The notes under the pieces: generated by a model | Seen by the model: only the letters and a program-made list of their open reading frames with translations | Told to the model about the DNA's origin: nothing | Databases searched by the model: none | NCBI GenBank assembly: GCA_947586835.1 | Contig: CANPXT010000010.1 | Span: forward strand, 1 to 52,513 | Reading direction: 5' to 3' | DNA from: an uncultured Alphaproteobacteria bacterium | GTDB lineage: Bacteria > Pseudomonadota > Alphaproteobacteria > CAAHEQ01 > UBA3637 | DNA length: 52,513 nt | Position numbers and translations under genes: made by a program | Shown: positions 36,203-47,533 of the stretch, piece by piece | Numbering within the stretch: position 1 is the first letter of the stretch | How the letters are laid out: the number at the start of each line of letters is the position of its first letter

Positions 36203-36282
36203 GAGGGAGGTGAATCTCTCATATCAAAAAGAGGGTAAAAGCCTTAAAAATCACGTTTTTAAAGCTCGGAGAGCTTTGAAAA
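36203..36282 (+). promoter_or_regulatory. Structured prepilin leader with alternative hairpins
   Basis: Stem 1: GAGGGA (36203-36208) with TCTCTC (36215-36220), enclosing the ribosome site of the leader ORF. Stem 2: CTTAAAAA (36243-36250) with TTTTTAAAG (36256-36264). Stem 3: TTTTTAAAGCTC (36256-36267) with GAGCTTTGAAAA (36271-36282), loop GGA. Stems 2 and 3 share bases 36256-36264 and cannot form together, an architecture typical of attenuators. Stem 3 ends 11 bases before the prepilin AAAGGA. Confidence 0.5.
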
Positions 36283-36305
36283 GAATTAAAATGAAAGGAT
36301 ATTAA
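36210..36305 (+). CDS. Candidate leader ORF upstream of the prepilin
   Basis: A GTG-initiated frame of 31 codons: VNLSYQKEGKSLKNHVFKAR followed by RALKRIKMKGY. It is strongly basic (about 11 Lys/Arg). The stop TAA (36303-36305) is one base before the prepilin ATG at 36307, an arrangement suited to translational coupling. The GAGGGAGG sequence abuts the GTG, so initiation may be weak, and the in-frame TTG at 36201 is an alternative. It may be a coincidental frame across the leader; conservation would decide. Confidence 0.3.
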   Translation: MNLSYQKEGKSLKNHVFKARRALKRIKMKGY

Positions 36306-36306
36306 A

Positions 36307-36816
36307 ATGATGAAAAGAACAAACGAATCCGGTCGGTCAATGGTGGAAATGCTTGGCGTTTTGGCTATTATCGGTGTGTTATCAATCGGCGGTATTGCAG
36401 GTTATTCCATGGCAATGAACCGTTATCGTGCCAATGAAGCTTTGGACTTGGCAACAAAATATGCCGTTGTGTTATATTCCGGTAAGCAAACATATGCTGC
36501 ATTAGGACACAATATGAATGATTATAAACCATTGTCTTTGTATGCAGTCGGATTAACGAATGATAAATCAACCGGGTCAAACTCCAAGAACAAGACGAAA
36601 ACACCCGGCGGTGCTTACATTTACACGCCTACTAAAGATAAAATAGACGAGAATAACTCAGGCGGTGTTGAAATTAAAATAGATTTCGGCAGTGAAGCAG
36701 TTTGCAAAGCGGCTCTCAGCATTTTGGGTGAATCAATAGAAACCGGTAAATGTTCTGCTGGTAGTAGTGGTACTAGTACTAACACAGAACTTTCGCATGT
36801 ATTTAAACAAAGCTAA
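36307..36816 (+). CDS. Type IV prepilin-like protein
   Basis: A 169-residue protein with a prepilin leader (MMKRTNESG), cleavage after Gly9, then RSMVEMLGVLAIIGVLSIGG: Glu at mature position 5 and a hydrophobic helix, as in type IV pilins and pseudopilins. The globular part has YIYTPTKDK and a C-terminal Cys pair (AVCKAALSILGESIETGKC) that could form the pilin D-loop disulfide. The tail is Ser/Thr-rich. The ATG at 36307 has AAAGG 9 bases upstream. No assembly ATPase, platform protein or prepilin peptidase is present here, so it must use machinery encoded elsewhere. It could be a minor pilin, DNA-uptake pilin or adhesin. Confidence 0.85.
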   Translation: MMKRTNESGRSMVEMLGVLAIIGVLSIGGIAGYSMAMNRYRANEALDLATKYAVVLYSGKQTYAALGHNMNDYKPLSLYAVGLTNDKSTGSNSKNKTKTPGGAYIYTPTKDKIDENNSGGVEIKIDFGSEAVCKAALSILGESIETGKCSAGSSGTSTNTELSHVFKQS

Positions 36817-36862
36817 AAGTTATTTACTTTAAAAAGGTGCAGCTTTTTAAGGTAAAAAACGG

Positions 36863-36912
36863 CGGGCAGGACGGTTTTTCTTGAGTTTCCGTTCCTGCCC
36901 GTTTGTTTTTTT
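36863..36912 (+). terminator. Strong terminator of the prepilin gene
   Basis: CGGGCAGGACGG (36863-36874) pairs with CCGTTCCTGCCCG (36889-36901, one bulged base), followed by TTTGTTTTTTT. Confidence 0.93.
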
Positions 36913-37084
36913 ATATTCCGTCGATCAAAACCCATATGACACTTAAAATTAAGAAAAATAAGAACTTTTTTATACGTATTATTTGAAAAATCATTAAAAA
37001 ATGACATATTTTATATAAAAGCCCTTGCAAAGAAATTTGAAATGTGATACAAAATGCATTATTTTTTGTAAAGGATTAATGAAA

Positions 37085-38895
37085 ATGACAGCAAAAAAAC
37101 AAGAAAATTTATTTACCGTCAATGAGCCGAAGTATGTGGAAGTGGAATCGGCTATCTCTTTAACGGAAAAACAGTTGGACGGACTGAAAAAACGGTTGCA
37201 AAAAGTTTTAAACAGCGAAAATTTTATTTTACAGGTAAAAGTAAATCCGGCGTTGCTCGGCGGATTATCGTTAAAAGTTGATTCGCTCTTAATCGACGCT
37301 TCCGTGAAAGGACAATTGCAATCGTTCGAGCGCGAAATTGAACACAAAGTTTCTTCTGCCGTTGATGTGACAAAAATTACCGACTTGTTTGTGGAAAGTG
37401 TGCGCGATTTTAAAGAAAAAACAGTTGTGAACGAAGTCGGAACCGTTTTGTCCGTGTCAGACGGCGTTGCCAAAGTGGAAGGTTTACACGGCATTGCGTC
37501 GGGCGAGAGGGTTGTTTTCGAATCAGGCGCGCACGGAATGGCGTTAAACTTAAATCCCGATTCGGTGGACGTCGTTATTTTTAATAACGCACAAAATATT
37601 CGCGAAAAAGAACAAGTTAAACGAACGGGATTAACAAATACCGTTCCCGTCGGCAAAGAATTGCTGGGACGTGTTTTAAATCCGCTCGGTGAGCCGTTAG
37701 ACGGGAAAGGCGGCTTTGATGATTTACCGCAAAAACCCGTAAACGCTCCGGCACCGCCCATTATTGCCCGGGCACCCGTGAATAAACCGATTCAAACGGG
37801 TATTAAGGGTATTGATGCTTTGGTGCCAATCGGTCGCGGACAGCGCGAATTAATTATCGGCGATCGTCAGACGGGAAAAACAGCCATCATTTTGGATACA
37901 ATTATCAGTCAGAAAGAAATTAATGCCAAAGTGCCCGATGAAGAAAAATTATTCTGCGTTTATGTGGCAATCGGACAAAAACAATCTACTGTTCGCGATA
38001 TTATGCGTACACTTGAAAAATACGGTGCAATGGATTATACCGTTATTGTGTCCGCAACGGCTGCTGACAGTGCCGCCATGCAATATTTGGCGCCGTATGC
38101 CGGTTGTACCATCGGAGAATATTTCCGCGATAACAAAATGAATGCCATTGTGTTTTATGATGATTTATCAAAGCATGCCGTCGCTTATCGGGAAATGTCG
38201 TTGTTGTTAAAACGTCCCGCCGGACGAGAAGCTTATCCCGGCGATGTGTTTTATTTGCACTCAAAACTTTTGGAACGTGCCGCTCAGCTCAGCGATGAAA
38301 ACGGCGGCGGTTCCTTAACGGCTTTACCCGTTATTGAAACGCAGGAAGGCGATGTTTCCGCTTATATTCCGACAAATGTCATTTCCATTACCGACGGTCA
38401 AATTTTCTTGGAAACAACTTTGTTCCACCAGGGCGTACGTCCGGCCATTAACGTCGGATTATCGGTTTCACGCGTCGGATCGGCAGCACAAAGCAAAGCC
38501 ATGAAAAAAGTAGCCGGTTCTTTAAAACTTGACTTGGCGCAATATCGGGAAGTCGTTTCGTTCTCACAGTTTGCATCCGATTTGGATCCCGCAACACAGT
38601 CATTACTCAACCGCGGGGCACGTTTAACGGAAATTATGAAACAAAAGCAATATAAGCCTTATTCTATGGCGCAGGAAGTTGTTTCCATTTATGCCGGCGT
38701 AAACGGGCGTCTCGATGAAGTTTCATTACCGAAAGTAGCTTTGTTCGAGCAAAAATTACAGGAAAAAACGGCGAATATGTATCCCGAAATTTTGCAATCA
38801 ATTGAACAAACACGCGATTTGAGTGATGATGTTAAAACAAAATTAAATAAAGTGTTGGATTTAGTTGTCGAAGAAATGGCGGAAAGTGCGGATAA

Positions 38896-38899
<4 letters not shown>
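37085..38899 (+). CDS. atpA: F1 ATP synthase alpha subunit with fused delta C-terminal domain
   Basis: The frame opens at 37025, but AAAAGG nine bases upstream supports the ATG at 37085, giving 604 residues against about 510 for normal alpha. Residues about 15-90 match the C-terminal domain of the delta subunit: [34 protein letters not shown] and [11 protein letters not shown], the latter equivalent to the ID-x-SVRGRL signature of AtpH. A complete alpha follows: N-terminal helix ([16 protein letters not shown]), beta-barrel, P-loop GDRQTGKTA (residues 259-267; about 169 in E. coli) and arginine finger SVSRVGSA. The delta N-terminal six-helix domain, which normally binds the alpha N-termini, is absent. 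The canonical order is atpH-atpA-atpG-atpD-atpC, so the fusion sits exactly where atpH should be. It overlaps atpG by ATGA. Confidence 0.93.
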
Positions 38900-41940
<3,041 letters not shown>

Positions 41941-42018
41941 AATACAATTGTCAAAATCTTTAAGGGAAATTTCAAAACACCTCAATCTTTTGATATAACG
42001 GCAAAACGATATAACCTC

Positions 42019-42054
42019 AAAAAAAGCACTCTTTTAAAAGAGTGCTTTTTTTTT
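42019..42054. terminator. Bidirectional terminator between atpC and the SPFH gene
   Basis: AAAAAGCACTCTTTT (42021-42035) and AAAAGAGTGCTTTTT (42036-42050) form a long perfect stem with T runs on both strands. Confidence 0.95.
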
Positions 42055-42069
42055 GAAAAAATGTTGCTT

Positions 42070-43014
42070 TTATTCCGATTCGCGTTGCCGTTCCCGCGGT
42101 ACATTCACACGCGCGGCTTGTGAGTCGATTTTTCGCGCTTGCACGCTCTTTGCTTTTGAATTCGACTCTTGAATCAAGTCTTTCATATCAAAAATTTGAC
42201 CGCTTTTATTACCGCCGATTACTTTCGGTAAAGCACCATCCCAATTTTCAATGGCACGCAGCTTTAAAATATCGTTATTCAATGCCGCCGCCTTCACTTT
42301 TAATGCCGTTGCTTCGGCATCGGCTTCAATTTTAATGGCTTTAGCCTTGGCTTCGGCCGTTAATATAATTTTTTCGGCATCGGCCTCTGCCCGAATAATG
42401 GCTTGATGCGCTTTTTCTTTTTCCTGCTCGCTGCGATTCCTTTCCGTCAGCACTTTTTGTCCGGCGGTAACTTTTTCTTCAATGGCTTTTTCAAATTCGT
42501 CACTGAAATCAATATCTCTGTATCTGAAATCAATGACATTGACATGTTTTTTCGCCAATTCCCGCCGTAACGTTTCTTCAATGCTGCGAGAACTCTTTTC
42601 CCGATTTTCAATCAACTGCGCCGCTTCCCATTTGCCCAAATCGTTTTTCACTTCATCTAACAGCGTGGGAATTATAACCAATTCTTCAATACGACTGCCA
42701 TATTGCTTATAAACTTTTGTAACGGCTTCAGGCATAATGCTGTAATTCATAATCATATCAAGCTGCACATTTTGAATATCTTTTGTAAAGGCCGATGTTT
42801 TTTGTTCCAGCTTTTGCGTACGAATGGAATACGGAACGATTTTTTGAAAAATTGGTAATTTAAAATTAAGCCCTTCCGTTAAAACTTCACCTTCATTCAC
42901 TTTTCCCAATGTGATGCGAACACCGCGTTCACCCGCATCAATGGTTTTAACGGACGACAACCCGCCAACAATAGCAAGAAAGCCGACCACACCCCCGACA
43001 ACATATTTTTTCAT
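42070..43014 (-). CDS. SPFH/prohibitin-family membrane protein
   Basis: A 314-residue protein with an N-terminal membrane helix (YVVGGVVGFLAIVGGLSSV). The SPFH/band-7 domain covers about residues 25-200 (DAGERGVRITLGKVNEG, GLNFKLPIFQKIVPYSIRTQ, RRELAKKHVNVIDFRYRDID). A coiled coil follows (EQEKEKAHQAIIRAEADAEK). It most resembles prohibitins and HflC-like proteins, which scaffold membrane proteases such as FtsH. No HflK partner is present, favouring prohibitin type. The start at 43014 follows AAGGAGAA; a 33-codon in-frame extension to 43113 also has an AAGGGA site but would place charged residues before the helix. Confidence 0.88.
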   Translation of the reverse strand: MKKYVVGGVVGFLAIVGGLSSVKTIDAGERGVRITLGKVNEGEVLTEGLNFKLPIFQKIVPYSIRTQKLEQKTSAFTKDIQNVQLDMIMNYSIMPEAVTKVYKQYGSRIEELVIIPTLLDEVKNDLGKWEAAQLIENREKSSRSIEETLRRELAKKHVNVIDFRYRDIDFSDEFEKAIEEKVTAGQKVLTERNRSEQEKEKAHQAIIRAEADAEKIILTAEAKAKAIKIEADAEATALKVKAAALNNDILKLRAIENWDGALPKVIGGNKSGQIFDMKDLIQESNSKAKSVQARKIDSQAARVNVPRERQRESE

Positions 43015-43198
43015 TTTGTTCTTCTCCTTTTGTTCCGTTAATTGAAAATTGTTAGAATAACTCTGTTCATTCAATGACTGATTGATATATTCTTTTCGAC
43101 ATTTTTTCGGCATTTTATTTTTTTCCCTTAAAACAACAGCTTATTATATAACGAGCTTTTTTATTTGTCAATATTTTTTTAGAATTTTCATTAAGGCA

Positions 43199-43229
43199 TA
43201 AAAAAACGCGCCTTATATAAGACGCGTTT
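43199..43229 (-). terminator. Terminator of the OmpA-type lipoprotein gene
   Basis: Minus-strand AAACGCGTCTTA pairs with TAAGGCGCGTTT, then T residues. Confidence 0.85.
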
Positions 43230-43247
43230 CTTTTGTTTGAAACAAAC

Positions 43248-43694
43248 TTATCTGTATGTAACAACAACCGCACGACGGTTTTGTTGACGACCGGCAGCTG
43301 TTTCATTGGAAGCAACCGGATCAGCCTCACCATAACCTTGTGTCGAAATGCGATCAGCCGCAATGCCGTTGGCTTCCAAATAAGAAGCAACCGCATTGGC
43401 ACGACGTTCGGACAATTTCAAGTTATAGGCTTCCGAACCCGTGCTGTCTGTATAACCGGAGATTTTAACATATTCTGCCGGTTCTGCTTTTAATCTGTCA
43501 ATAACCGTAGCCAAAGCAGAATCATCAGCCATTGTTAATTTTGCCGAATCAAAAGCAAATAACGTTGAAGTCGGCAAAACAACTTTTGAAGTGACAACTT
43601 CGCAAGAGCCATCGGCACATTCGTCGCACCAGCTGGCGCAACCGGATAATAAAAGTGTTGAAGACAACACAATTGTAGCGATTTGTTTTTTCAT
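43248..43694 (-). CDS. OmpA-domain lipoprotein
   Basis: A 148-residue protein with a lipoprotein signal (MKKQIATIVLSSTLLLSGC, lipobox LSGC). A short Cys-rich linker follows (ASWCDECADGSCEVV, with three cysteines beyond the lipidated one). The OmpA-like peptidoglycan-binding domain is at about 45-147 (TLFAFDSAKLTMADDSALAT, ISGYTDSTGSEAYNLKLSER, RISTQGYGEADPVASN). It anchors the outer membrane to the wall, like Pal or YiaD. A second OmpA-type lipoprotein (Pal) is at 7.4 kb, so the two are paralogous in role. AAGGAG precedes the ATG. Confidence 0.92.
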   Translation of the reverse strand: MKKQIATIVLSSTLLLSGCASWCDECADGSCEVVTSKVVLPTSTLFAFDSAKLTMADDSALATVIDRLKAEPAEYVKISGYTDSTGSEAYNLKLSERRANAVASYLEANGIAADRISTQGYGEADPVASNETAAGRQQNRRAVVVTYR

Positions 43695-43730
43695 AATGAA
43701 ACTCCTTCAATAAAATGAATTACAAGCAGT

Positions 43731-43759
43731 AGTATGGCGCTTTTTTTTTATAAAATCAA
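43731..43759 (-). promoter_or_regulatory. Promoter of the OmpA-type lipoprotein gene
   Basis: Minus strand: TTGATT, 17-bp spacer, CATACT, 36 bp ahead of the ATG at 43694. Confidence 0.5.
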
Positions 43760-43931
43760 GAGAAAAATATGCAAAAGTTTATCTTTTTTTTGAAAAACGA
43801 ATATACCCGCTATTTTTATTTAATTTAATATATTGATTTTTAATTAAAAAGAAAAAAATATCCCCTGAAACATTTTTATGATAAAATCCGTCTCAAATCG
43901 TTAAATTTTCCCTCAAAAAGGCTTTTTGAAC

Positions 43932-44309
43932 TTACAAAAAGAAAGTGTTGATTAAAAACAAAGTACCAACCGTACTTAACCCCGACAGAATGAGAAAAAC
44001 AAAATCGAATACCAAATCCAATAATCGCGTTTTAATGTTATAAAATGTTGCCTTATCAATAAAAATCCAACAAATAAAATTCAACGCAAACACAATTAAG
44101 AAACCGATAATATATAAATCAGGCGTGGTTAAAATCACATTTAACGGATTCGTTTCCGAATGCACGTTATAAACAATACTTCCGATGATAACACCCAAAA
44201 TAGTAATAAACCGAAATTCGAAAAAAAACCTGAAAAAGCGACCCACCAACGAGTTGCTCGCGTTAGCTGATGACATGGAATTTTTTGTTGAATCGTTTGT
44301 TGTAGCCAT
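43932..44309 (-). CDS. Small integral membrane protein of unknown function
   Basis: A 125-residue protein, translated from the ATG at 44309 behind GGAGGAG. The longer frame runs into the upstream gene's Arg-rich tail in another frame. A polar Ser/Thr/Asn N-tail (about 22 residues) is followed by three hydrophobic segments: FITILGVIIGSIVYNV, LYIIGFLIVFALNFICWIFI and LVFDFVFLILSGLSTVGTLF. No family is recognised. Its ATG is one base after the stop of the Sel1 gene (TAAAATG), so it is translationally coupled to that periplasmic protein. Confidence 0.75.
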   Translation of the reverse strand: MATTNDSTKNSMSSANASNSLVGRFFRFFFEFRFITILGVIIGSIVYNVHSETNPLNVILTTPDLYIIGFLIVFALNFICWIFIDKATFYNIKTRLLDLVFDFVFLILSGLSTVGTLFLINTFFL

Positions 44310-44310
44310 T

Positions 44311-45357
44311 TTATCTCCTCCGTCTCCGTGAAGAACGCCGTCTGACAGGACCGCCTTGCCCTCCCGCACCGCTGCCGCCAATCGGCTTCATTACTCCCGA
44401 TTTTCCGGTACCGTTTCCGTCGAATACCGGTTGAGGCTCGGCTTTCAAAGGCGGTTCAATTTTACCCATTTCGTTCTGTTGAATTAACACAACCTGCCGC
44501 CGCGCCATATCCAAATCGGATAACGACATATTTCTAATTAATTTTTGTTGTGCATCTGCCGCACTGGTTAAGTTTTGTTCTGCCGCCAAATGGAACCACG
44601 CATATGCTTTATATACATCTTTCGAAACACCTTCTCCGTTGGCATAAATAATTCCTAACATATATTGTGCCGAACTGTAATTTTGTGAAGCCGCATATTT
44701 ATAATATGTGATGGCTTGGGACATATCTTGCGGAACACCCAACCCCTTCCGATACATTTCACCGAGGCTGAAATAAGCACTTAAATCTTTTTGTTGTGCC
44801 GATAATTTATAAAACTGCAAAGCCTTATTATAATCACGCAATGAGGCATTATTTAAATAAATATCCCCCAAATAACGACTGACAACCGGATTTTGATTTA
44901 ACGGTACTTTTTGAAAATATTCCAACGCCTTTTGATAATTCCGCGGCACCGAATCACCTTTATAATACATTACGCCTAAGTTTAAATTAGCCGAAATATT
45001 ATTTTGCATAGCCGCTTGTTGATAAAGATCAATGGCTTTTTCTTTATCTTCCGGAACAATTTTTCCTTCCGAATACAAATAAGCCATTAAAGCTTGCGCC
45101 ATATCATAATTTTGATCAACTGCTTTTTGCAAATATGACAAACCTTCTTCGGCATTTTGCGTAACGCCGTATCCGTTAATATATAAATAAGCTACATAAT
45201 ACTGCGACCGAAAATCGCCTTCATTGGCAATCGGTAAAAATTCATTAAAAGCCTGAGAATAACGTTGTTCGTTAAAAGCCTGCTCTCCTTCGACAAAACC
45301 GGCAAACGCAGGCATGGAAACAGTTAACGCAAGCAAAAATAAACTTAATTTTTTCAT
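44311..45357 (-). CDS. Secreted Sel1-repeat (TPR-like) protein
   Basis: A 348-residue protein. Signal peptide MKKLSLFLLALTVSMPAFA, cleaved before Gly. About six Sel1-like repeats run to residue 275 (YYVAYLYINGYGVTQNAEEG, LMAYLYSEGKIVPEDKEKAI, LGVMYYKGDSVPRNYQKALE, LGEMYRKGLGVPQDMSQAIT, LGIIYANGEGVSKDVYKAYA). These bind protein partners and are often found in envelope regulators. The C-terminus is Gly- then Arg-rich (GGQGGPVRRRSSRRRRR), a polycationic end that could contact LPS or peptidoglycan. Confidence 0.9.
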   Translation of the reverse strand: MKKLSLFLLALTVSMPAFAGFVEGEQAFNEQRYSQAFNEFLPIANEGDFRSQYYVAYLYINGYGVTQNAEEGLSYLQKAVDQNYDMAQALMAYLYSEGKIVPEDKEKAIDLYQQAAMQNNISANLNLGVMYYKGDSVPRNYQKALEYFQKVPLNQNPVVSRYLGDIYLNNASLRDYNKALQFYKLSAQQKDLSAYFSLGEMYRKGLGVPQDMSQAITYYKYAASQNYSSAQYMLGIIYANGEGVSKDVYKAYAWFHLAAEQNLTSAADAQQKLIRNMSLSDLDMARRQVVLIQQNEMGKIEPPLKAEPQPVFDGNGTGKSGVMKPIGGSGAGGQGGPVRRRSSRRRRR

Positions 45358-45379
45358 GACAAACTCCTTAGTTTAAGTT

Positions 45380-45408
45380 ATTATAACAATATCATAAAAA
45401 AAACACAA
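45380..45408 (-). promoter_or_regulatory. Promoter of the Sel1/membrane-protein operon
   Basis: Minus strand: TTGTGT, 17-bp spacer, TATAAT, 22 bp ahead of the ATG at 45357. Confidence 0.6.
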
Positions 45409-45501
45409 TCATTTTTTCTGAAAAATCGGAAATTATTTTCTTTTTTATTAAAAATTTTGAAAAAAGGTGCTTCCAAGAGAATAATATTTTTAAAACCCGT
45501 G

Positions 45502-46536
45502 TTATTTCGGCTCAATAAGACAAGCATCGCCATAGGAAAAAAAGCGATATTTTTGTTGAATGGCATAAGCATATGCCGCTTTCATTCGATCAATGCCTGC
45601 AAAAGCACAAACCAACATAAACAATGTTGAACCGGACAAATGAAAATTGGTAAACATCACATCGGTTGCCTTAAAATGATACCCCGGTGTAATAAAAATA
45701 TCCGTTTCACCTTCAAATGCATGAACAATACCGTTTTCATCGGTTGCCGATTCCAAAAGACGTAATGAAGTCGTACCGACCGTTACGATTCGGCGTCCCT
45801 GTTTTTTTGCAGCATTGATTCTATCGGCCGTTTCCTGCGTTAAAATACCGATTTCCGAATGCATTTTATGATCTTTGGTATCTTGAACTTTAACCGGCAA
45901 AAACGTTCCCCCGCCCACATGAAGTGTGACAAACAATCTTTCAATGCCCTTTTGATCCAAGCGTCGAAACAAATCGTCCGTAAAATGCAAACCGGCAGTC
46001 GGCGCGGCAACGGCACCTTCCGCACGAGCATAAATTGTTTGATAATCGGCTTTATCCGATTCTTTTCCGCCACGTTCGCGCTTAATATACGGCGGCAACG
46101 GCATCACACCCGCCAAGTGAAACGCCGCCATTAAATCGGCACCGCTTTTATTAAACCGCAGCACCACGGGACCCGTTTCTTTTTTAGCCGTCACAATCGC
46201 TCGAAAATTTTCTTGAAACACAATTTCATCATTGATTTTAAGTCGCCGAGCATTTTTAATTAATGTTTCCCAACAAGACAAATCTATTTGTTTAAAAAGT
46301 GTTACTTCAATTTTTGCTTCTCCACGAACACCGTACAAACGTGCCGGAATCACTTTTGTATCATTAAAAATCAACACATCGTCAGGACGCAATAACTGAT
46401 CTAAATCAAACACATGTCGATCACTGAAAGAGCCGTCGGCTTTTATATGCAACAATCGAGCCGAATCACGCGGAGTTACCGGCTCATTGGCAATCAAAGA
46501 AGCCGGCATATCGAACGTAAAAATTTTTGTTTCCAT
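45502..46536 (-). CDS. queA: S-adenosylmethionine:tRNA ribosyltransferase-isomerase
   Basis: It transfers and isomerises the ribosyl moiety of SAM to preQ1 at tRNA position 34, giving epoxyqueuosine. The start is the ATG at 46536 (METKIFTFDMPASLIANEPV) with AAGGAAA upstream, giving 344 residues, normal for QueA. Motifs: PRDSARLLHI, DDVLIFNDTKVIPARLYG, VAAPTAGLHFTDDL, LHVGGGTFLPV and TDIFITPGYHFKATD. It has no tgt or queuosine neighbour here. Confidence 0.97.
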   Translation of the reverse strand: METKIFTFDMPASLIANEPVTPRDSARLLHIKADGSFSDRHVFDLDQLLRPDDVLIFNDTKVIPARLYGVRGEAKIEVTLFKQIDLSCWETLIKNARRLKINDEIVFQENFRAIVTAKKETGPVVLRFNKSGADLMAAFHLAGVMPLPPYIKRERGGKESDKADYQTIYARAEGAVAAPTAGLHFTDDLFRRLDQKGIERLFVTLHVGGGTFLPVKVQDTKDHKMHSEIGILTQETADRINAAKKQGRRIVTVGTTSLRLLESATDENGIVHAFEGETDIFITPGYHFKATDVMFTNFHLSGSTLFMLVCAFAGIDRMKAAYAYAIQQKYRFFSYGDACLIEPK

Positions 46537-46606
46537 TTTTATTTCCTTGTCGAAGGACTTTATAGCCTGATTGATTTCATTTGTCAAGCCGATAAAAAAA
46601 AGACGT

Positions 46607-46635
46607 TTGACATTTTATTCACTCTGTGATAGGGT
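46607..46635 (+). promoter_or_regulatory. Promoter of the BamE-like lipoprotein gene
   Basis: A perfect -35, TTGACA (46607-46612), 17-bp spacer, TAGGGT. The -10 is weak, which would make this a regulated or low-level promoter. Confidence 0.4.
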
Positions 46636-46657
46636 AAGGGAAAAGGAGTTTAAAATT

Positions 46658-47401
46658 ATGAAAAAAATTAACACCGTTCTTTTATGTTCTTTATTGCTGT
46701 GCGCCTGTTCCGAAAGCGAATATGTTCACTCGTCGGAACCACGCTCGCAGGTTTATTACGGTCAACCCGTTGCCGATGTTTATGAAAATTTCGGTGCACC
46801 GACGCAGGGCATTCGTCTTTCGAATAATGAACGGATTTTAGTTTGGATATCACAAGAAATTGAAAAAGATTGGGCTTATCGTTATCTGCACGCCTGTACC
46901 GTTAAAATTCATTTGCGAAACGAACGGGTAATCAATTGGTTTGCCGACGGACAAGGGTGCGTTATTTCATCCAACTCCGACGGTGAAGAAATTGATGAGT
47001 TAATCGAATCGAAAAAATCGAATAATATCCCGACTTATTCTTTGCCGACAGATGCTTTTAACGGCAATGCCTCATCAATATATGCCACATCGCAAACCGG
47101 TGCAGCACTTTCCAATTCGATAAATGTACAACAACCGTTTTTCAGTAATATCAGCAGCAGTACAGCAAGAGTAACGAGCAGTACCTCGCTTCCGGACGAT
47201 GCTTTCGAAAGCGGATGGTTTTCTTCCGGTAACACATCTGAAACGCCGAATACATATACGCCGGCCATATCTCAATCACTCAACCCGTCACTTGCACCGC
47301 AACAACTGTCGGCACCGCACGTCATTCCCAAAAAATCAGATGAATCTTCATGGTTTTCTACCGATGAATCAGATGACGAATGGGGACTGTTTGACAGTTA
47401 A
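46658..47401 (+). CDS. Lipoprotein with BamE/SmpA-like domain
   Basis: A 247-residue protein; the start at 46658 follows AAAAGGAG. Lipoprotein signal KKINTVLLCSLLLCAC (lipobox LCAC). Residues about 32-75 resemble the SmpA/OmlA/BamE fold (YYGQPVADVYENFGAPTQGI, ERILVWISQE). The rest (about 110-247) is low-complexity, Ser/Asn/Thr-rich, with two related SxWFS patches (ESGWFSSGN, ESSWFSTDE) and an acidic end. BamE helps outer-membrane protein assembly; the long disordered tail is not part of that family. It may act as a BamE substitute or be unrelated. Confidence 0.65.
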   Translation: MKKINTVLLCSLLLCACSESEYVHSSEPRSQVYYGQPVADVYENFGAPTQGIRLSNNERILVWISQEIEKDWAYRYLHACTVKIHLRNERVINWFADGQGCVISSNSDGEEIDELIESKKSNNIPTYSLPTDAFNGNASSIYATSQTGAALSNSINVQQPFFSNISSSTARVTSSTSLPDDAFESGWFSSGNTSETPNTYTPAISQSLNPSLAPQQLSAPHVIPKKSDESSWFSTDESDDEWGLFDS

Positions 47402-47474
47402 TTCAACTTTTTCGAATCATTGGAATAGACACTGCTTTGAAAAAATGTTTTTTTCCGAAACGATTATATTCTGC

Positions 47475-47503
47475 TTGCATTCTGTTAAAAAAAATCTTAC
47501 ACT
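47475..47503 (+). promoter_or_regulatory. Promoter of the MATE transporter gene
   Basis: TTGCAT (47475-47480), 17-bp spacer, TACACT (47498-47503), 31 bp before the ATG at 47534. Confidence 0.55.
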
Positions 47504-47533
47504 CACCCGAAAATAAAAAAAGGTCTGCATAAA

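Larger units (their letters stand above)
35889..36209. other. Intergenic region between the YD-repeat-like gene and the prepilin leader
   Basis: It contains the terminator at 35926-35954, a second long hairpin at 36024-36050, a T/A-rich stretch and the TATAAT box at 36190. No gene is supported. Confidence 0.6.

Noticed and set aside
37025-37084. Upstream ATG giving an 18-20 residue longer atpA
   Set aside because: Cys-rich, non-conserved start without a ribosome site; AAAAGG favours 37085. The delta-like domain lies downstream of 37085, so the fusion does not depend on this choice.
36994-37761. 255-codon frame on the minus strand opposite atpA
   Set aside because: Ser/Thr/Pro/Phe-rich shadow of a strongly coding plus-strand gene; no ribosome site and no recognisable domain.
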